NCBI RefSeq assembly: GCF_963082655.1
Contig: NC_081552.1
Location: forward strand, 199,562,781-199,626,780
DNA from: Stomoxys calcitrans
Lineage: Eukaryota; Arthropoda; Insecta; Diptera; Muscidae
Direction of reading: 5' to 3'
Length of the DNA stretch: 64,000 nt
The position numbers were made by a program, and so were the translations under genes. Every line of letters begins with the position of its first letter. Positions within the stretch are counted from its first letter, which is position 1. A model generated the notes under the pieces. That model saw only the letters and a list, made by a program, of their open reading frames with translations, did not search any database and was not told the DNA's origin. Below, one piece after another: positions 44,286 to 56,304 of the stretch.

Positions 44286-44463
44286 CTCCCGGTGAGCTTG
44301 CCATGGATATTGTGCGCGAATGAAGCGATCGTGTTGGCGTTGACGCCGTTGAGGACAAAACCGTGACAATGTTGTTCAAGGACATCTGGTCGCGGAATCT
44401 TTCACCCACGATTCGCTCTTTGGAGTTGGCATCAGGAACGTAGATCGGATCGAGTAAAGGAAA

Positions 44464-44898
44464 AGTGATTGGGGTCTTCGTCGTCGCGCTGTTCGGTCCA
44501 TATATGGTGGTCTATTTGTTGCTTGTGCAACTTATGAAGTGCCTGTATGGCACGGAATTGCTGCGACATTCTTAGGACGAAAGAAGATCCTCTCTTCTCA
44601 AAGGGTGGCAATGATGGCTTGCTTGCCTGTGCGCCACCTCGTGATTTACATGGCCGTTCTGTATAGTGTGAGATGGGGAATTCCATTAGTGCGTGAGGAT
44701 TGACTCACTGCTTCTGAGCAGGCAGATGGGGATGTTAAGCGGCTCAAGGCACTCCTTTTGGAGCGTTTTGATGATAGGTGGAAAATTAGATGGACAAACA
44801 GTGACAATGGTCGGGTGATTTACGAATTTATTCGTGCCGCGACGTATTCACACTTGGGCCTCGCAGGTTTGGGCCGTGATGGTAGGCATCTGCGTTAA
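44464..44898 (+). pseudogene. R1/TRAS-like non-LTR ORF2 C-terminal fragment
   Basis: A single frame with one TGA reads SDWGLRRRAVRSIYGGLFVA, YEVPVWHGIAATFLGRKKI, SQRVAMMACLPV and, after the stop, RWKIRWTNSDNGRVIYEFIR. It fits the region between the polymerase thumb and the C-terminus of R1-type elements. It is intact apart from one stop, so it is younger than the other R1-like piece. Polymerase residues are not included. Confidence 0.75.
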
Positions 44899-44899
44899 A

Positions 44900-46110
44900 C
44901 ACGACATTCGTGTACCAGATGTTCCATTTTCTTTGCTATATTTAATTCTAAAAATTATGAAGTATATTTAGTTCTTATCCATTGTATTATGATTCACAAA
45001 ATCCATCATATTGTCGTCTATTAAAGTTTAGATGCAATTTAAATCCAATAAGAATCGGTTATGTTAATTCAAGCATAAAATGGTAGCATATGTCTATACC
45101 ACTCAAAAAAGAAGAAAAGGAAGCACTGCAATAGTCGTTTCTACAACTCTACGAGTATATAATTTTCCAATTGCTTACCACCTCCTCCTACTAGGTCTTA
45201 CGACATGAAATATTCAATTTTCAGTACACTACCTGTCATATTAAAATGTTATGCTATGCGTCATGGCCGATGGAAATCCAAAGACGGTTTGATGTCTTAC
45301 ACTGCTGTATTGTCTAAAAGTCTAAAAAAAAAAATATCTATTGTTTTTCCATCAGCGGCAAAGTGAGATACGTTTTGTGATGATACGCTCTCTGTCGGGG
45401 TCTCTTGGGACTTGGGGGAAATCGAATTGAAATTTTGGAATACCAACTCACTGTTCAATATTTTCATACCAAGACCAACTGCTGAGACACATATGTGCTG
45501 CGAGTATAGAATGGAAAATGTCAGAAAAAAACATTGCCGCTATTTACACATATACTTGGTACATGTCAAAGAAGATATGTCTTTGTTTGCGTATGAATGA
45601 TTAGCTTTCAGAGGAAAAACATTTCTTAGTTATTGATGAGATAAGAAAAAAAAAGGTGAAAACATGGAAAAATTAATATTGAATTCCTAGCACGCATACA
45701 TGTCTAGAAAGGAGAAATTCATCACAGTTTACATAGCGTCAAAAGCAGAGCACGAAAAAAATACTACAAACAAGAAATTCTTTTGTTTTTTTTTGGGTTC
45801 ACATACATTGTACAAGTATTGCTTTATGAAATTTGTGTAGACCATGAACCGCCATGGAATAATTCCTTTAAAGTTTCATACAGTAGGCATCTTAGTTATC
45901 AAAAATACCTCTGCCTTAAGTCGAAATTTTATATTTGGTAAAGAATAAACTCTGTTCAAAGTTCAATGTAAATCTAATAGATGTCTTGTAAATCCTAATT
46001 GCATTTGAGAAGAAAAACCTCAATTCTTCCTTTGGACACATTCCATTGTTTATCTTCGTCTATATAATACTAAATCATTCAAGTCAAAGTCTCTGGAAGG
46101 CTACCTATTA
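44900..46110. other. No gene seen
   Basis: About 1.2 kb AT-rich DNA with homopolymers. No repeat family or coding motif recognised. Confidence 0.45.
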
Positions 46111-46116
46111 GTTACA

Positions 46117-48352
46117 AGTAAAAAGGCGTTAAGTTCGGCCGGGCCAAACTTTGGATGCCAACCACCTCAGGTATATATGTAAACCATCTTTTGTCACAAT
46201 CCGGTGAAAAATGCATAATTTATGCCCCCGTAGCCAAAAAATTGGTCTATTTGGTAACTATATCCAAAAATAGACCTATCAGCACCATATATGACACCGA
46301 TGTCGAAAAGCCTAACATAAGTCACTGTCAATTTTTTGTCGGATTATAAATGCGCCTTTTTTTAACCCATACCTTAAATCGAGAGATCGGTTTTAAAATG
46401 CAGATTATAAATGCGCCTTTTTTTAACCCATACCTTAAATCGAGAGATCGGTCTATATGACAGCTATATCCAAATCTGGACCGATCTGGGCCACATTGCA
46501 GAAAGTTTTCGAAGAGCCTAACGCAACTTACTGTCCGAAATTTCGGCAAAAGCGGACAATAAATGCGCCTTTTATGGGCCAAAAACCTTATATCGAAAAA
46601 TCGTTCTATATGGCAACTATATCCAAACCTGGACCGATCTCAGCCAAATTAAAGAAGAATGTTGAAGGGCCTGGTATGACTCACTGTCCCAAATTTCGGC
46701 GAAAGTGGACAATAAATACGCCTTTTAGGACCCAAAAACCTTATATCGAAAAATCGGTCCATATTACAGCTATATCCAAACCTGGACCGATCTGTGCCAT
46801 ATTCCAGGAACATTTCGAAGTGCCTAACTTAAGTCAATGTCGAAAATTTCGGCGACATCGGACAATAAATGCGCCTTTTATGGGTTCAAAACCTTAAATC
46901 GAGATATCGGTCTATATGACAGCTATATCCAAATCCGAACCGATCTATGCCATAATCCAGGAAGATGTCGAACGGCCTAACATAACTCACTGTTCAAAAT
47001 TTCGGCGACATCGGACAATAAATGCGCCTTTTATGGGTTCAAAACCTTACATCGAGAGATCGGTCTATATGACAGCCATACCCAAATCTGGACCGATCTG
47101 TGCCATATTCCATATCCATATTCACTGTTCAAAATTTCGTCGAAATCGGACAATAAATGCCCCTTTTATGGGTTCAAGACCTTAAATCGAGAGATCCGTC
47201 TATATGGCAGCTATATCCAAATCTGGACCGATCTGTGCCATATTCCAGGAAGATGTCGAAGGGCATAACATAACCCACTGTCCAAAATTTCGGCGAAATC
47301 GGACAATAAATGCGCCTTCTATGGGCCCAAGACCTTTAAATGAGGGATCGGTCTATATGGCAGCTATATCCAAATCTGGATCGATCTGAGCCTAATTGCA
47401 GAGATATGTCGATAAGCCTAACATTACTCACGGTCTTGAATTTCGGCGAGATCGGATAATAAATGCGCCTTCTATGGGCCCAAAACCTTAAATCAAGATA
47501 TCGGTCTATATGGCAGCTATATCCAAATCTGGACCGATCTGTGCCATATTCCAGGAAGATGCCGAGGGGCCTTACACAACTCACTGTCCAAAATTTCGGC
47601 GAAATCGGATAATAAATGCGCCTTTTATGGGCCCAAAATCTTAAATCGAGATATCGGTCTATATGGTAGCTATATCCAAATCTGAACCGATCTATGCCAT
47701 AATCCAGGAAGATGTCGAAGGGCCTAACATAACTCCCCGTCTCGAATTTCGACGAGATCGGATAATAAATGCGCCTTTTATGGGCGCAAAACCTTAAATC
47801 GAGAGATCGTTCTATATGTCAGCTATATCCAAGTCTGGACCGATCTGCGCCATATGGCTGAAGTATGTCGAAGGGCCTAACACAACTCACTGTACCAATT
47901 TCGGCGAAAGCGGACAATAAATGCGCCATTTATGGGCCCAAAACCTTAAATCGAGAGATCGGTCTATATGGCAGCTATATCCAAATCTGAACCGATCTGA
48001 GCCAAATTGCGGAGGGATGTCGTAGGGCCTAACAGAACTCACTGTCCTAAATTTCAGAAAAATCAAATAATAAATGTAGCTTTTATGAACCGCAGACCCT
48101 TAATCGGCGGATAGGTCCATATGGGGGCTATATGAAGATGTAGTCCGATATAGCCCATCTTCGAACTTAATCTGACTATGGACAAAAAAAAAAAAAAGAA
48201 TCTATGCAAAGTTTCAGCTCAATATCTCTTAGATTTTTACTCTGATCAAGAATATGTATACTTTATGGGGTCGGAAATGGATATATCGATGTGTTGCAAA
48301 CGGAATGATAAAATGAATATACCCCCCATACTTCGGTGGTGGGTATAAAAAC
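46117..48352 (+). mobile_element. DINE-like element, third subfamily, complete
   Basis: The left module variant (acaagtaaaaaggcgttaag, ttcggccgggccaaactttg) is followed by about twelve units (ggtctatatggcagctatat, ccaaatctggaccgatctg, gacaataaatgcgcctttta). Exact 153 bp spacing was measured at 47351, 47504 and 47657. The right end is ctctgatcaagaatatgtat, gggtcggaaatggatatatc and aatataccccccatacttcg, gtggtgggtataaa. It lacks an obvious GTCC microsatellite. Confidence 0.88.
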
Positions 48353-48359
48353 TATGTTA

Positions 48360-48885
48360 AATTTCACTTGCTGTTGCAGTTTTAATTTCCTTTCGTTAGT
48401 TTCTTAAAACTCTAGCTGTACTCATTAGAATGATTCTTTAGTATATCCGCTTATGAGTATTGTCCCCCTTGAAAGCTTTGAACAAACGAAAATGAATACA
48501 GAACCGAATTAAGTAGAGAAGACAACAAATGTATGGAAACAGTCACTTTTAGTCACTTTGAAAAACGCGACGACCATTTCTTAATCAGTTTAAATTGACA
48601 TTGGGGGTCATATTCATTAAAATGTTTTTCATGCTACATCTCATCTCATCTGCTCTGTTGTAGCTGTTGTTCATTGTATAGACGCGTATGGCACAGCAGC
48701 AATCGTGATGATGATGCGGAAATTCTGAGCCATTGAATGAATGGGACTGGATTGTAAATAAACTGACGGCCGTAAAAAAATGAATGCTTTGAGTATTGCA
48801 TATACTTTGTGGTGCTTAAGCCATATGCACATGCACACTAATTGGGAAGGAAAGATTGTTTAAAGAGAATTCTATAACTGAGCCA
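48360..48885. other. No gene seen
   Basis: AT-rich unassigned DNA between a DINE-like element and RTE-like fragments. Confidence 0.4.
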
Positions 48886-48887
48886 CT

Positions 48888-49080
48888 GTGCTTTACTTCT
48901 TTAATTGGTTATGACAGAACATTTGCCCCATTAGCCGAATGTGGAATAGATTTGCAAGTGCCTTGATCTTCTGAGCTTCTTCTCCAATCTGTGACACCTA
49001 GATTCGAAGTGTCTTGATCTTTTCATCGGAGTTTTGGTCGTTCCGGTTTGCGTACTTGCCACTGTGCTACTTATAAATCT
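48888..49080 (-). mobile_element. RTE-like 3' tail, first of two in tandem
   Basis: The plus-strand text actttaattggttatgacaga-like start, then ccttgatcttctgagcttct and cgaagtgtcttgatcttttc, is the complement of the tail and last coding stretch seen at 19500-19600. Confidence 0.65.
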
Positions 49081-49130
49081 TTCATCTTTGGCTGAAAAGA
49101 CACTGATAATGTGGAAAGCAAACGACATGC

Positions 49131-50250
49131 AAAAATTACTTTACTTTAATTGGCTATGACAGAATATTTCCGTTCCAAGCGCCTCGATCTTCTGCGCTCC
49201 TTCTATAATCTCGTACAACAAGTTTCGAGGTGTCTCTCACCATTTGATCTTTCTCTCAAACACTCCAAGCACTGCCTCATCAGCTTTCACAAGTACCCAT
49301 GTCTCGGAACCATATAACAACACGGGTAGTATCAGTGTCTTATATAGCATGATCTTCATCTGTCATGTCAGAGTTGGTAATGTTTCTAAACTGCCTACCT
49401 AATCTCCAAAGTAGCAAATGTTTGCCAGTGTTATTCTTCGCTTTATTTCAAAACTGGTGTCATTTGTTTCGGTTACGGCGGTGACGAGGTAGATAAAGTT
49501 GAGGTTCCCAACGTTCTCCATTTTCTTTATCTGATCGGTTGTACAAGACTTTTTGGGAGTTGATACCATCCATTTCGTTTTATCTCCATTTACTGCCAGA
49601 CCCATTTTCACGGACTCTCTCCCGGTTCTTCCAGAGGCTGCCGTTACTACTTCCGGCGCCGACCTATGATATCGATGTCGTCGGCATAGGCTTGTAGCAT
49701 GTGTTGTCTTGTGAGTAGTCTTCTCCAGCAGGATGTTAAAGAGATCACACGATAAGTTATGTCCCTGTCTGAAACCTCGTTTAGTATTGAATGGTTCGGA
49801 GAGATTCTTTGATACTTCCTTATTAATTTTGCAGGGATACCAAACTCAGACATGGCTTGAAATACCTTTGCATATATGGGGCTATCGAAAGCGGCTTGGT
49901 AGTCAACAAAGGTATGGTAGGTTTTGATTTGTCCTTCTCGGGTCTTTTCCATGATTTGGCTTAGAGTGAATATCTGGTCTAGGGAGGATTTACCAAGTCT
50001 AAAGCCGCATTGACAGGGCCCAATTATCTCATTGACTTTAGGTTTGAATCTTTCACACAGTACACTCGAGAGTATCTTGTATTCCTATGTAGTTGGCACA
50101 TTCCGTCTTTTCTTGTGTACGGGACATAGTATACCGAGGTTTCAATCACATGGTATGTGTTCTTCTTGCCAGATTGCGCAGACAAGCTGATGTATACGTC
50201 TTATCAGAGTGTCGCCTTCCATTTCGAGAGCAGAGTCTCAGTAAGGGGCA
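49131..50250 (-). pseudogene. RTE-like reverse transcriptase, fingers to 3' tail
   Basis: On the minus strand, in order: CGFRLGKSSLDQIFTLSQI, MEKTREGQIKTYHTFVDYQA, FGIPAKLIRKYQR, LQAYADDIDIIGRR with an intact YADD near 49680, KMGLAVNGDKTKWMVST, FEIKRRITLANICYFGD, then the SEAxVLVKADEAVLGVFE equivalent and the 3' tail (complement of ttactttactttaattggct). The endonuclease is missing. Several frameshifts break it, including an internal deletion between GIPAKLI and YADD. It is the most complete RTE-like copy here. Confidence 0.8.
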
Positions 50251-50470
50251 GGTGGCACTGGCTCTTATTTAAATACTGAGTGCCAATGATAAACGAGATG
50301 ACCAGGCGTGTTATTGGCGCCTTCAAATAACCAATGGCCAACATCAGCATCTGTTCCCAGGTTAGGGGCGGCTAGAGGCGAGCGTCGGCTCTCGCATCGA
50401 GCGATACACGTGCGATCCCACGAAACCCATACGGTTGTGGCGCTGTACCAGTAGCCCGCCCCTGGAAAAT
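50225..50470 (+). repeat. Unidentified GC-rich repeat, copy 1
   Basis: Shares tggcactggctctta, atactgagtgccaatgataa, acgagatgac, gcgccttcaaataacc and gattaggggcggctagaggc (one mismatch) with 54430-54700. No translatable domain. It is probably the 5' or UTR part of a retroelement. Confidence 0.65.
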
Positions 50471-50789
50471 TATAAGAATTACTTTATGAAACAAAAGAAT
50501 TGAAGGGACATGCAAACATAATAAACAAAAATCCTTTGATAATAAATCTTCAATCTAAATTTGAAACCTACAAAGCAAAAGGTCTAAGGTAGACTATAAC
50601 CAAATAACTTTCTTATTGCACCTATCAACGAAAATGACAGCGAGACGCTTTCATATAACTCAGTGTGCAGCGAGTAATTTTTCATATCTCACTATAGCGG
50701 CAATGAATTTGAGATAAAAATACTCCAAAGCATCGAATGGTGGTTGTTTGTCAAAATGATCTACTCCACACGTTTGAGTCAGAACAACT
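50471..50789. other. No gene seen
   Basis: Unassigned AT-rich DNA. Confidence 0.4.
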
Positions 50790-51060
50790 GTTAACATTCA
50801 CTACGGACGGTTGTGTTTGCTAAAACAGCAAACATATGCGTGCTCTCATAGCATAGCATATCCAATATTTTAGCAGATTTTGTTCAGATTTTATTGAATA
50901 AAAAAACAGACAGAAACGTTTGCTTAAACAACAGCCCTATGCTTGCTAAAAAAGCAGCCATGTCTGCTTTCCCATTTTCAACAAACAAAAACTACTGTTT
51001 TAACAAACTTTTTTGCTACTTTGGACAACCAATTTCGTTGAGTGTACAATTAAATGAAAT
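50790..51060. mobile_element. Decayed foldback element, TTTGCTG family
   Basis: Contains gtttgctaaaacagcaaaca, ttttagcagattttg, aacgtttgcttaaacaacag and cttgctaaaaaagcagcca. These echo the arms of the foldback element at 15756-16045 but without a clean dyad. It is classed with that family on motif density. Confidence 0.5.
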
Positions 51061-51199
51061 TTCATTTCATTTCCATTTGAAGTAATCCCTTGAAATTTGG
51101 GATCCCGTAACTACAATTGAAAAAACTCTTTAATTACATTTTTGTTTTTCACTAAGAGTTTTCAGTAAATTCAATACAATTTCATATATACCAATTATA

Positions 51200-52740
51200 T
51201 TTATACCCCCCACCATAGGATGGGGGTATGCTAATCTAGTCATTCCGTTTGTAACACCTCGAAATAATCGTCTAAGACCCCATTAAGTACATATATTCTT
51301 GATCGTTGCGTCGTTCTGAAACGATCTAGCCATCTAGTCCGTCCGTCCATCTGTCGAAATCACAATAGAGGTCGAACGGGTAAAGCCAGCCGCTTGAAAT
51401 TTTGCACAGATACTTAACATCGATGTAGATCGTTGGGGAATGCAAATGGGCCATATCGGTTCAGATTTGGACATAGCTCCCATATAGACCGATCCTCCGA
51501 TTTGACTTCTTGAGCCCTTACAAGGCGCCATTTTTTTCCGATTTGGCTGAAATTTTGCATGTGGTGTTCCGTTATGACTTTCGACAACTGTGCCAAGTAC
51601 GGTACAAATCGGTCCATAACCTGATATAGCTCCCATGTGAACCGATCTCCCGATTTAACTTCTTGAGCCCCTGGAAGCTGCAATTTTTGTCCGATTTGGC
51701 TGAAATTTTACTAGTAGCGTTTTCTTATGAATTCCAACAGATGTGCCAAGCACAGTCCAAATCGGTTTTTAAGCTGATATAGCTCCCATATAAACCGATC
51801 GCCCGATTTGACTTCTTGAGCCCTTACAAACCCCAATCTTTATCCGATTCGGCTGAAATTTTGCATGTACTGTTTTCTTATGACTTCCAACTAATGTGCC
51901 AAGTACGGTGTAAATCAGTCTATAACCTGATATAGCTCCCATATAGACCGATCCTCCGATTTGACTTCTTGAGCCCTTACAAGCCGCCATTTTCTTTCGA
52001 TTTGTCTGAAATTTTGCATGTGGTGTTCCGTTATGACTTTCAACAACTGTGGCAAGTACGGTACGAATCGGTCCATAACCTGATAAAGCTCCCATATAAA
52101 CTGATCTCGCGATTTGACTTCTTGAACCCCTGGATGACGCAATTTTTACCCGATTTGGCTGAAATTTTGCATGCAGTGTTTTCTGCTGACTTCTAACAAC
52201 TCTGCCTAGTACGGTCCAAATCTGTCTTTAAACTGATATAGCTCCCATATAAACCAATCTCGCGATTTGACTTCTTGAACCCCTGGATGACGCAATTTTT
52301 ACCCGATTTGGTTGAAATTTTGCATGTAGTGTTTTTTTTTATGACTTCTAACAACTGTGCCTAGTACGGCTCAAATCGGTCTATATCCTGATATAGCTCA
52401 CATATAAACCGATCGCCCGATTTGACGTCCGGAGCCCTTATCGCAATTTTCATCCGATTTATCTGAAATTTTGCATGTAGTGTTTTGTTATGACTTTCAA
52501 CAACTGTTCCAAGTGCGCTCCAAATCGGTCCATAACCTGATATAGCTTCCTTGTAAACCGGTCTCTCGATCATCCTGGTTCGGTTCCTAGAAGCTTTAAT
52601 TTTTGCTGGTTTGACAGAAGTTTGACAGAAGTTTGGTATGTAGAATAAAATTATGCCCAACAACTTTTAGCAGAATCCATGGTGTTGGGTAGCCAAGATT
52701 CGTCCTGGCCGAACTTAGCACGCTTTTACTTGGTTTTACT
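51200..52740 (-). mobile_element. DINE-like element, complete
   Basis: The right hairpin (ccccccaccataggatgggg, gtatgctaatctagtcattc) is followed by atctagtccgtccgtccatc and about eight units (catataaaccgatcgcccga, gatttgacttcttgagccc). The left module is at the far end (cagaatccatggtgttgggt, agccaagattcgtcctggcc, gaacttagcacgcttttact). Complete at both ends. Confidence 0.88.
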
Positions 52741-52749
52741 AAAATGAAT

Positions 52750-53930
52750 GAGAAGAAAATGTTTGCCCCTGGCTTAATAGAAAGGAGCTTTTTTTGAATA
52801 TTTTGGTTGACATATACGCCAGGCGGCATTATGCCACTGACATTGGTAGTATTTCAGAGTTATTAGTTTCGTATACAATGATGAATGTTTGCTAACGCAA
52901 CACCACTCTGCTGCACTTCACTACCCAGGCAAACCTCAAACTCACTCACATTCTCTGATTACAACCATTTGACAAATTTCATAGAGGAATATGCCATCCG
53001 ATTGCGATGTTATTGAACATTTCGAAAGGATATTGCGCCGATATATGCTGCGTTATTTACATTCACATATCGCACTCCGCCACAGGGGTAAATTGCATTT
53101 CATCATGCATGGACTTTCAATATTTGCTTAATGAAAAATTTCGTTTAACACGCAATAATTGAAACGAAGCCCCCTTCTACCACATGCCCCATATCACAGC
53201 ATATTTGCCGTGTATTTATTTGTGACTATCGGTGTGCCTGTATGTCTGCCCGCCTATTTGTGTGTCAATAAGGTGGAAAAATAGCGTGGGTGGAAATGTG
53301 ACAATCAACCAATAAACTATAATGGCCAAAATCCAACACGAAATGGAAAATTGTCAACAAAATTGGTTTGAGTATTTTTTTCTTTCGGTATAGCAGGCAG
53401 TAGGGCGTTTATATTATTCTTAATATTTATTCTGCCATAGTTTCACTGCTTCTGCTGTTGATGGCACCAAGTGTTGAGTGCTGAGTGGTGTTGTCGTCGC
53501 TGCTTTTTCCTTCCCCTTGGGCTGCTATTCAAATACCAAACAATAACAATCGTAACAATAATATTATCGTTTGCATTATTGTGCGATTATATTATTTGTA
53601 AAAGTGTTAAAAATCTCATAAATATTGCGCCCGTGGCTCCTCTCTGTTTACATGCACTTCAAATAGAAACTTCGACACGGAATCGTAGGCGCGCTGTGTC
53701 TACTGCTCGTATGTCACATAAATCAGAGGTGACACAAAGCACAAGCACAAGGTTGAATTTATTGGAAATTTATTCCAATGTCCTTTAGATAAATGTGTTT
53801 AAATATTGCTTGCTGGCAAAGGATGCTAATGGGGTTTTAGGTGGATATTCATTTGAATGTTTTTATAATTGGAATATCAGAAATGTACTACAAAAGAAAA
53901 TTTTTAAAATTACTGGCAGTCTTTTTTTCG
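52750..53930. other. No gene seen
   Basis: About 1.2 kb of unassigned AT-rich DNA. No repeated family or coding motif recognised. A 105-codon frame at 53471-53788 has no domain signature. Confidence 0.45.
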
Positions 53931-53931
53931 C

Positions 53932-54265
53932 ATCACCACCATAGGGTGAAAGGTATACTAATCTAGGGATTCCCTTAGTTACACCTCGAAATATTGATCT
54001 GCGATCTCATCAAGTATAAATTCTGATTAGCGTCTGATATTCTAAGTCGTCCATCCGTCCGTCCGTCTGTCTGTCGAAGTCAAGGTAGCAGCAATTAACA
54101 CAACCGTCTGAAATTTTGCCCAGATACTTAGTACGGATGTAAATCGTTGGAGTTTGAAAATGGGCAATATCGGTTCAGTTTTAAATAAGGCTTCCATATA
54201 AATAGCAGTCCTTCGATTTGACTTCTTGAGCCCCTAAAAGCCTAAACTCCCCGTCCGACACGGAA
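53932..54265 (-). mobile_element. DINE-like right end plus one unit
   Basis: Reads caccaccatagggtgaaagg, tatactaatctagggattcc, a GTCC/GTCT microsatellite at 54050-54075, then gcccagatacttagtacgga and tgacttcttgagcccctaaa. It stops at the start of the GC-rich repeat. Confidence 0.78.
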
Positions 54266-54269
54266 TAAC

Positions 54270-54790
54270 TATGAGCACCACACAGGCTGGAACTTGTGTG
54301 GGGTCCATCGGTATCACGGGAAGCTTCGCTGGAAGCTACCACAGGTTGCCGATATTGGAAAGCTCCATTTATATGCGGAGTGGCCGCAAATGCGGCCGCT
54401 GGAAGTCAGCGATTTTCGAAAGGAGAGTCTTAGTGAGGAGTCAGCTGGCACTGGCTCTTAACTAAATACTGAGTGCCAATGATAAACGAGATGACAAGGC
54501 GAGTTTTTGGCGCCTTCAAATAACCGAAGGCCAACATCAGCGTCTGTTCCCAGATTAGGGGCGGCTAGAGGCGAGCGTCGTATCTTGAAGCAAGCGGCAC
54601 GCCACAACGAGGGATACAAGTGCAAACCCACAAAAACCATGCGATTGGGGTGCTGGGCCAGTAACCCGCCCCCGACAACCTATGAGAATCACTATGAGAA
54701 CCAAAAGAATAGTAAACGCTCCCGTTTGAACATGGCGTGGAAAGTACGATCTGACACAGCACGGAAGCTGGACATTGAAAAGCTGTAAAC
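54270..54790 (+). repeat. Unidentified GC-rich repeat, copy 2
   Basis: The longer copy of the 50225 repeat. It begins gaataactatgagcaccaca and gggtccatcggtatcacggg. The shared core is at 54430-54700, and it ends tggacattgaaaagctgta. A weak KTMRLGCW string could be the start of an endonuclease ORF, but it is not followed by endonuclease motifs. Confidence 0.6.
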
Positions 54791-54829
54791 ACAACACAAC
54801 GAGATCAGGCTTACTTTAAAATTGTGGGT

Positions 54830-55100
54830 AAGAGGAGGGACCGCGCCCCTCGCGGATATCACCAAATAAAGTGTCCTATTTTCGCCGGTGTGCCAAACTC
54901 TACCATCTGTGAAAATTTCATGAAAATCTTTTCAGCCGTTTTTGTTTGAGGCTGCTCGGAACAAACAAAGCGTAACACTTTCATTTTTATATAATGGAAA
55001 GACTTGATCAATATATTCATAGACGATCTAGACATGTCCGTTCGTCTGTTTTATTGAAATCACTCCACACCCTAAAGCTGAAGGATGGTCTATCTATCTA
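54830..55100 (+). mobile_element. 3' end module of the 131 bp family, then DINE-like scrap
   Basis: Contains ccatctgtgaaaatttcatg, tttcagccgtttttg and gaacaaacaaagcgtaac, the same end text that appears inverted at 56310-56405 beside a 131 bp array. From about 54995 a short DINE-like piece (gacgatctagacatgtccgt) follows. Confidence 0.65.
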
Positions 55101-55107
55101 TTATATA

Positions 55108-56303
55108 ACAAGTTAAAGCGTGCTAAGTTCGGCCGGGCCGAATCTTATAAACCCTCCACCATGGATCGCATTTGTCGAGTTCTTTTCCCGGCATCTCTTC
55201 TTAGGCAAAAAAAAGATAAAGGAAACAAGAAGTAAAATAGAGAGATCGATTTATATGGGAGCTGTATCGGGCTATAGACCGATTCCGACCATAATAAACA
55301 CGTATGTTGATGGTCATGAGAGAATCCGTCGTACAAAATTTCAGGCAAATCGGATAATAATTGGGACCTCTACAGGCTCAAGAAGTCAAGATCCCAGATC
55401 GGTTTATATGACAGCTATATCAGGTTGTGAACCGATTTGAACCATACTTTGCACAGTTGTTGGATATCATAAGAAAACACGTCGTGCTAAAATTCATTCA
55501 AATCGGATAAGAATTGCGCCCTCAAGAGGCTCAAGAAGTCAAGACCCAAGATCGGTTTATATGACAGCTATATCAGGTTATGAACCGATTTGAACCATAC
55601 TTTGCACAGTTGCTGGATATCATAACAAAACACGTCGTGCGGAATTTCATTCCAATTGGATAAGAATTGCGCCCTCTAGAGGCTCAAGAAATCAAGACCC
55701 AAGATCGGTTTATATGGCAGCTATATCAGGTTATGGACCGATTTGAACCATACTTGACACAGTTGTTGGATATCATAACAAAACACGTCGTGCGGAATTT
55801 CATTCCAATCGGATAAGAATTGCGCACTCTAGAGGCTCAAGAAGTCAAGACCCAAGATCGGTTTATATGGCAGGTAAATCAGGTTATGGACCGATCTGAA
55901 CCATACTTGGCACAGTTGTTGGATATCATGACAAAACACGTCGTGCAAAATTTCATTCCAATCGGATAAGAATTGCGCACCCTAGAGGCTCAAGAAGTCA
56001 AGACCCAAGATCGGTTTATATGGCAGCTATATCAAAACATGGACCGATATGGCCCATTTACAATACCAACCGACCTACACTAATTAGAAGTATTTGTGCA
56101 AAATTTCAAGCGGCTAGCTTTACTCCTTCGGAAGTTAGCGTGCTTTCGACAGACAGACGGACGGACATGGCTAGATCGACATAAAATGACACGACGATCA
56201 AGAATATATATACTTTATGGGGTCTCAGACGAATATTTCGAGTAGTTACAAACAGAATGACGAAATTAGTATACCCCCCATCCTATGGTGGAGGGTATAA
56301 AAA
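55108..56303 (+). mobile_element. DINE-like element, young subfamily, complete reference copy
   Basis: The left module acaagttaaagcgtgctaag, ttcggccgggccgaatctta, taaaccctccaccatggat leads into a subterminal unit and then central units at exactly 153 bp (55401, 55554, 55707, 55860, 56013). Next are tggcccatttacaataccaa, ctagctttactccttcggaa, GACAGACAGACGGACGGAC and tggctagatcgacataaaat. The final hairpin is tataccccccatcctatggtggagggtata. CCCTCCACCAT near the left end and its complement at the right end form a subterminal inverted repeat, a Helentron/DINE hallmark. Confidence 0.92.
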
Positions 56304-56304
56304 T

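Noticed and set aside
46457..47389. Series of open frames encoding repeated ~51-residue peptides (for example ISKSGPICAIFQED)
   Set aside because: They arise because the 153 bp DINE-like unit is a multiple of three, so a frame open in one unit stays open in the next. There is no conserved start, no domain, and similar frames appear on the other strand and in every array.
49647..49952. Possible functional reverse transcriptase (intact YADD)
   Set aside because: The frame is broken on both sides, the segment between GIPAKLI and YADD is shortened, and the endonuclease is missing.
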